Shown: piece by piece, positions 5,309-8,564 of the stretch
How the letters are laid out: the number at the start of each line of letters is the position of its first letter
How positions within the stretch are numbered: the stretch's first letter is position 1
Assembly: GCA_013378375.1 (NCBI GenBank)
Contig: JACAFT010000027.1
Location: 1 to 8,564, forward strand
Source: UBA57 sp013378375
GTDB lineage: Archaea; Thermoproteota; Nitrososphaeria; Nitrososphaerales; UBA57
Reading direction: 5' to 3'
Length of the DNA stretch: 8,564 bases
The notes under the pieces: generated by a model
Told to the model about the DNA's origin: nothing
Databases searched by the model: none
Seen by the model: only the letters and a program-made list of their open reading frames with translations
Translations under genes and position numbers: made by a program

Positions 5309-6298
5309 ATGGCATATGATCCTTGGGCTACTCAAGAGGACGATGTAGAAGATTCTTCTTCTAAACCTGATGACTCTACTAATGAAAAAATTGATACTAA
5401 ACAGGAAGTTTCAGGGATTTCTCCGAAGTTTGTCTTCTTGATTGTTGGTATTTTAATTGGTGCAGCAGTGGGTTATGGAGCTGTTCAATTACTTGGTGGT
5501 GATAGTGAGACACTTCAAACCGAAGTTGTTGTTGATGATGATGCAATTAACAAATTACAAAACGAAATAGAAAAAGGAAAACAAGATAAGTTAGAGCTTG
5601 AATCTCGTTTAGCTGGCCAGTTAAATGAATTGGGTGGAGTTAAAAGCTTACTTTCTTCAAGTGAGAACGCCCTTGCTATTGCACAAGAAGAACTTGATAA
5701 AAATATAAATAAAATTAATGAATATGTTGCGATTATAAACAGTTTAGAAGATAAACTTGAACAAGTGCAACTTGATTTAGACGAAGCACAAAAGCAAATT
5801 GCGGATATACAAGCACCTGCACCAGCAGCAGCACCTGAACCAGCACCTGCACCAGCACCTGCACCAGCACCTGCACCAGCACCTGAACCAGCACCTGCAC
5901 CAGCACCTGAACCAGCACCTGCACCTGTAGAAGGAGAAATTGACGAAAAAGTTGTTTTAGGAGCTATTGATCTGGTACAAGGACTTTCAGAATTACCTGT
6001 AGATGATCCTGCACCTGTTGGACAACTTATTACCATTCAAACAAACATTACAAACATTACAGATGAACCATTGACCTTTTCTTGGATGGCAACCGTAATT
6101 GACGTAGCTACCGGAGATGTAGTCGCTCAAACATTTGCTTTCCAGATTAATCTTGATTCAGATGAAAGTAGGCGAGTTGGTAACAGTTGGAATCCTGATT
6201 CTGCAGGACAGTTTAGAATTGAAGCTGTTGCTGTAAACAATCTAACAGACCGAGATCCAATTTCACTGACCCAAACCAAAATAATTAATATTTCATAG
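5309..6298 (+). CDS. Membrane-anchored surface protein: TM, coiled coil, Pro-Ala spacer, beta-rich C-terminal domain
   Basis: I do not recognise a named family. From the ATG at 5309 the protein has 329 aa; a TTG at 5300 would add three residues and lies inside an inverted repeat. In order, there is an acidic hydrophilic N-terminus (1-38) and one strong TM helix (41-62, FVFLIVGILIGAAVGYGAV). A charged, heptad-like coiled coil (about 75-168) follows, then a pure Ala-Pro/Glu-Pro spacer (169-206). The C-terminal domain (about 211-329) has alternating hydrophobic strands and NITNITDEPLTFSW, resembling Ig-like or CARDB-like cell-surface domains. With no cleavable signal, it is probably anchored N-in with most of the chain outside, where the rigid spacer would hold the last domain away from the membrane. 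This is inference from architecture. Asn-X-Ser/Thr sites near the C-terminus (NIT, NLT, NIS) could be glycosylated. The gene is divergent from msrA, and the YjbQ-family gene follows 19 nt after its stop. Confidence 0.8.
   Translation: MAYDPWATQEDDVEDSSSKPDDSTNEKIDTKQEVSGISPKFVFLIVGILIGAAVGYGAVQLLGGDSETLQTEVVVDDDAINKLQNEIEKGKQDKLELESRLAGQLNELGGVKSLLSSSENALAIAQEELDKNINKINEYVAIINSLEDKLEQVQLDLDEAQKQIADIQAPAPAAAPEPAPAPAPAPAPAPAPEPAPAPAPEPAPAPVEGEIDEKVVLGAIDLVQGLSELPVDDPAPVGQLITIQTNITNITDEPLTFSWMATVIDVATGDVVAQTFAFQINLDSDESRRVGNSWNPDSAGQFRIEAVAVNNLTDRDPISLTQTKIINIS
5813..5926 (+). repeat. Pro-Ala-encoding microrepeat (GCACCT/GCACCA units)
   Basis: Nineteen dipeptide units, mostly Ala-Pro with three Glu-Pro and one Ala-Ala, are encoded by 6-bp units that mainly alternate GCACCT and GCACCA, making a 12-bp higher-order repeat. 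The strict alternation of CCT and CCA suggests expansion in 12-bp steps. The region is slippage-prone, so its length may differ between strains. Its complement is also open in two other frames, producing Gly-Ala or Val-Leu repeats that are not genes. Confidence 0.9.
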
Positions 6299-6317
6299 TT
6301 GTTTTATCTTATTTGTA

Positions 6318-6737
6318 ATGAACGTAATAACTAAAGAAATTATTCTCAAAACAAAAGGAGAGAATGATATGATTGATTTATCCGATGATATAGCTAAAGA
6401 ATTACAATCCACAAAACTTCAAGACGGTATTGTTACAATCTTTACTAGACATTCTACTGGTGCTATTACTACTATTGAATTTGAACCTGGTCTTCAGAAA
6501 GATTTTCCTAATATGTTAAAACGATTGGCACCTGACGATATTTTTTATGAACATGAAAATACTTGGCATGATGGTAATGGACGTTCTCATGTTAAGGCAT
6601 CATTAATAGGATCTAGTATAACTGTTCCATTTCAAAAACAAAAATTACTTTTAGGTACTTGGCAACATGTTATCTTTTTAGAATGTGATATTAAAGGACG
6701 TGATCGTAAAATAATTTTCCAAATTATGGGAACCTGA
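6318..6737 (+). CDS. YjbQ/UPF0047 family protein
   Basis: The protein has 139 aa, the normal length for this small, widespread, single-domain family. Conserved parts seen are TRHSTGAIT (43-51), the acidic FEPGLQKDF (55-63), YEHENTWHDGNGRSH (77-91) with several likely metal-binding His, ASLIGSS (94-100), and the C-terminal GTWQHVIFLECD (113-124). The bacterial member YjbQ has weak thiamine-phosphate synthase activity, but the true cellular role of the family is not settled, so I give no specific reaction. The ATG at 6318 lies 19 nt after the surface-protein stop with no Shine-Dalgarno site. TTAATATTT at about 6285-6293, inside the end of the previous gene, could be a TATA box for a leaderless mRNA. 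It ends 2 bases from the convergent GalT-family gene. Confidence 0.9.
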   Translation: MNVITKEIILKTKGENDMIDLSDDIAKELQSTKLQDGIVTIFTRHSTGAITTIEFEPGLQKDFPNMLKRLAPDDIFYEHENTWHDGNGRSHVKASLIGSSITVPFQKQKLLLGTWQHVIFLECDIKGRDRKIIFQIMGT

Positions 6738-6739
6738 TT

Positions 6740-7762
6740 TTAATTACTATTTTTTAATAATTTTTTTGAAGCAACTTCTGGAGAAATTTTATTGATACGA
6801 ATACCGGAAGATATTTCCAATCCAGTTTCTATTGTTATTCTTGGGTATACTTCAATATGCCAATGAACTTGTTTTGATGTTTTCTTTTCCGGTGATGTGT
6901 GAATAACTAAGTTGAATGATATATTGCCTAATGTTTTAGTTAATGCGTTTAGACTATTGTGAAGTACATCTGATAATTCAGAAATTTCTTTTTGTGTAGA
7001 TTTTAGAAAACTTACCTTATGTTGACGTGGAAATATCCAATATTCATATGGATATCTTGAAGCCCATGGAGAAAATACTACAAAATCTTTAGTTTTTGAA
7101 ATTAATCTCGGTCCTTTTTCCTCTTCTTTAATAATTTCACACATTGGACAAATTCCTTTTTCACGTAAGGGTTTCTGCATGAATTTTGATTCTGATTCAA
7201 TTATTGGAGGGACTGTTGGTAAACTAACGATTTGTAAATGTGGATGTTCTATATCTGAACCAGCGTCTTTTCCATGATTCATATATATTGATACATATGC
7301 GACATTTTTTTGTGAATATAACCATCTTACTTTATCTTGTACTGTTGTTAAAACATTTGTCCATTGATCTCCATCAATGTCAGAAATATTTATTGTATGT
7401 TTTTGACTTAATACAACAATATAATGATACCCTGAAGCAGGTTCACTGTATTGTGGATGTTCACTATATTTCTTCTCTAAATTTGGGCTAACTATTGCTT
7501 TATTACTAGGAAAGACACGTACAGTCCAATTTTTTACATAGTTGTCAGGTTCATCAGATAGTTTTGCTAACGTCCCTAATTTCGCCACTAAAACTGGATC
7601 AGCAAGTTCTGTTAAACTTTCATTTCCAGGACAATAAGAACAATTTTTATTTTTAACAATTTTTTTTAATTTATTTATTTTTCCCAATTTTTCATTTGTA
7701 ATAAAAACAATTTTGTCTGAAAAATAATCTTTACGGATTTTTGACAAATTATTGTTCTCCAC
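6740..7762 (-). CDS. GalT-family nucleotidyltransferase (hexose-1-phosphate uridylyl/adenylyltransferase-like)
   Basis: The protein has 340 aa, the usual size for the two-HIT-domain GalT family. Domain 1 has zinc-type Cys41-x-x-Cys44 followed by PGNE, and the catalytic HPHLQ (His173, His175, Gln177), in which the second His normally carries the nucleotidyl group. Domain 2 has CPMC (205-208), SPWASRYPYEYWIFPRQH (231-248) and HWHIEVYPR (300-308). It should transfer a nucleoside monophosphate between a nucleotide sugar and a sugar-1-phosphate. Whether UDP-galactose or ADP-glucose type cannot be fixed by eye; CSYCPGNE fits the broader archaeal GalT/ADP-glucose phosphorylase branch. The GTG at 7762 gives the listed length. 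A TTG at 7747, 9 nt after a GGAG motif, gives MSKIRKDYF and may be the real start. It lies 7 nt after nadA, so the two are probably cotranscribed. Confidence 0.87.
   Translation of the reverse strand: MENNNLSKIRKDYFSDKIVFITNEKLGKINKLKKIVKNKNCSYCPGNESLTELADPVLVAKLGTLAKLSDEPDNYVKNWTVRVFPSNKAIVSPNLEKKYSEHPQYSEPASGYHYIVVLSQKHTINISDIDGDQWTNVLTTVQDKVRWLYSQKNVAYVSIYMNHGKDAGSDIEHPHLQIVSLPTVPPIIESESKFMQKPLREKGICPMCEIIKEEEKGPRLISKTKDFVVFSPWASRYPYEYWIFPRQHKVSFLKSTQKEISELSDVLHNSLNALTKTLGNISFNLVIHTSPEKKTSKQVHWHIEVYPRITIETGLEISSGIRINKISPEVASKKLLKNSN
6750..6767 (+). terminator. T-tract terminator of the yjbQ-like gene, inside the opposing gene
   Basis: Six Ts (6750-6755) and seven Ts (6761-6767) lie 12-30 bases after the rightward stop, within the last codons of the leftward GalT-family gene, where they encode a Lys-rich tail on the other strand. 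They fit archaeal T-run termination. Confidence 0.5.
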
Positions 7763-7769
7763 ACATAAT

Positions 7770-8564
7770 TTAACTAATTTCTAGCATCTTATTTATTGGA
7801 TTAATTGCCTTTTTTGCAATTTCCTCTGGTACTTTTACTCTATACACTTCTTCATTTAACGACTTGTATAATTTTTCTACAGTAATTTTTTTCATATATT
7901 CACATATTGCATTGTCCTTTAGTGGACGAAATTTTTTTCCAGGATTATTTTTTTGTAATTGATATATAATTCCTGTTTCTGTTGCTACAATAAATTCCTT
8001 TGAAGCTGATTTTTTTGTATATTCAACCATTCCACCTGTAGATAAAATTTTTGTTTTATTATCTGATATATCTCCATTAACCATATCGTACATTACATTT
8101 GATACACACCCACATTCTGGATGTATTAAGAAATCTGCATTTGGATATTCATCACGAATATTATTAACTTTTTCAGCAGTAAGTTGCGCATGTACGTGGC
8201 ACTCTCCTGGCCAAATATGCATTTTTCTTCCAGTCATTTTTTCTATATATGCACCTAAAAACAGATCTGGTAAAAACAAAATTTCTTTGTTTGTAGGAAT
8301 TGATTCAATAATTTTAATTGCATTTGACGATGTACAACAATAATCACTTTCAGCTTTTATCCTTGCGGATGTGTTAATGTATGAAACTACTACTGCTTCT
8401 GGATGTTTTCCTTTCCATTTACGTAATTGTTCTACATTAATTGTTTCTGCTAAAGAACAACCAGCTTCTAAATCAGGAATTAATATTGTTTTTTTAGGGG
8501 CTAAAATTGATACTGTTTCTGCCATGAAATGAACTCCACAAAACACAATCAAATTATTGTCGGC
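7770..8564 (-). CDS. nadA: Quinolinate synthase A (N-terminus beyond the window)
   Basis: NadA condenses iminoaspartate with dihydroxyacetone phosphate to quinolinate, the precursor of the NAD ring, using a [4Fe-4S] cluster. The frame is open to the right edge (ADNNLIVFCGVHF...), so 264 residues are in view of a usual 300-340; a TTG at 8552 falls inside a conserved strand and is not the start. All three expected cluster cysteines are seen: FCGVHFMAE, HPECGC, and NAICEYMKKIT near the end. Other family motifs are PDLEAGCSLAE, SYINTSARIKAESDYCCTS, FLPDLFLGAYI, WPGECHVHA and STGGMVEY. The gene is complete at its 3' end, with TAA at 7772-7770. The GalT-family gene follows 7 nt later. No other NAD gene is visible; partners may lie beyond the right edge. 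Confidence 0.96.
   Translation of the reverse strand, partial: ADNNLIVFCGVHFMAETVSILAPKKTILIPDLEAGCSLAETINVEQLRKWKGKHPEAVVVSYINTSARIKAESDYCCTSSNAIKIIESIPTNKEILFLPDLFLGAYIEKMTGRKMHIWPGECHVHAQLTAEKVNNIRDEYPNADFLIHPECGCVSNVMYDMVNGDISDNKTKILSTGGMVEYTKKSASKEFIVATETGIIYQLQKNNPGKKFRPLKDNAICEYMKKITVEKLYKSLNEEVYRVKVPEEIAKKAINPINKMLEIS

Noticed and set aside
5733..5924. Antisense frame encoding Val-Leu-Val-Gln repeats
   Set aside because: It is another frame of the same Pro-Ala microrepeat, an artefact of repetition.
5813..5926. Possible CRISPR-like repeat
   Set aside because: There are no unique spacers; it is an in-frame dipeptide-coding microrepeat.
5515..6036. Long antisense open frame rich in Gly-Ala-Ser
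   Set aside because: It is the complement of the Pro-Ala repeat and coiled-coil codons. The product is low-complexity with no start signals, while the plus frame has a clear domain plan.

Overview
The window looks like ordinary chromosome of a low-GC archaeon, most likely a Nitrososphaerota (Thaumarchaeota) member of the marine Nitrosopumilus type. This placement is inferred from several signs. The base composition is AT-rich, and TATA-like boxes sit about 25-30 bases upstream of starts or of the tRNA. One translation signal (GGTGAT) matches the archaeal 16S 3' end. TTG and GTG starts are frequent. A tRNA gene lacks an encoded CCA and carries a bulge-helix-bulge intron outside the anticodon loop. 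An F420-type luciferase-like oxidoreductase is also present. No mobile element, CRISPR array or phage gene was seen, and no stretch over 300 bases lacks a gene.

Layout: (1) bases 2-91 (+) are the end of a very basic Lys/Ala/Arg/Pro-rich protein, followed by a T-tract terminator. (2) Bases 167-3682 (-) form a probable operon: a small HTH regulator with its own TATA box and a palindrome over it, a multi-pass membrane protein fused to a spermidine-synthase-like domain, and dihydrolipoamide dehydrogenase (E3). The E3 gene lacks a standard start codon, though its reading frame is otherwise intact. (3) Bases 3780-3875 (+) are tRNA-Val(GAC), interrupted in the D-loop by a 21-nt intron. (4) Bases 3879-5184 (-) hold msrA and then an LLM-class flavin oxidoreductase, only 4 nt apart. 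(5) Bases 5309-6737 (+) hold a membrane-anchored surface protein (TM, coiled coil, Pro-Ala spacer, beta-rich domain) and then a YjbQ-family protein. (6) Bases 6740-8564 (-) hold nadA, which runs off the right edge, and then a GalT-family nucleotidyltransferase 7 nt downstream.

Most genes are housekeeping: 2-oxoacid or glycine oxidation (E3), NAD synthesis (NadA), methionine sulfoxide repair (MsrA) and nucleotide-sugar metabolism (GalT-like). The points most worth a second look are the D-loop intron in tRNA-Val, the missing E3 start codon, two promoter-spanning inverted repeats, the modular surface protein, and the membrane-fused spermidine-synthase-like protein with an altered active-site loop. 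I found no clear sign of a wholly new multi-gene system.
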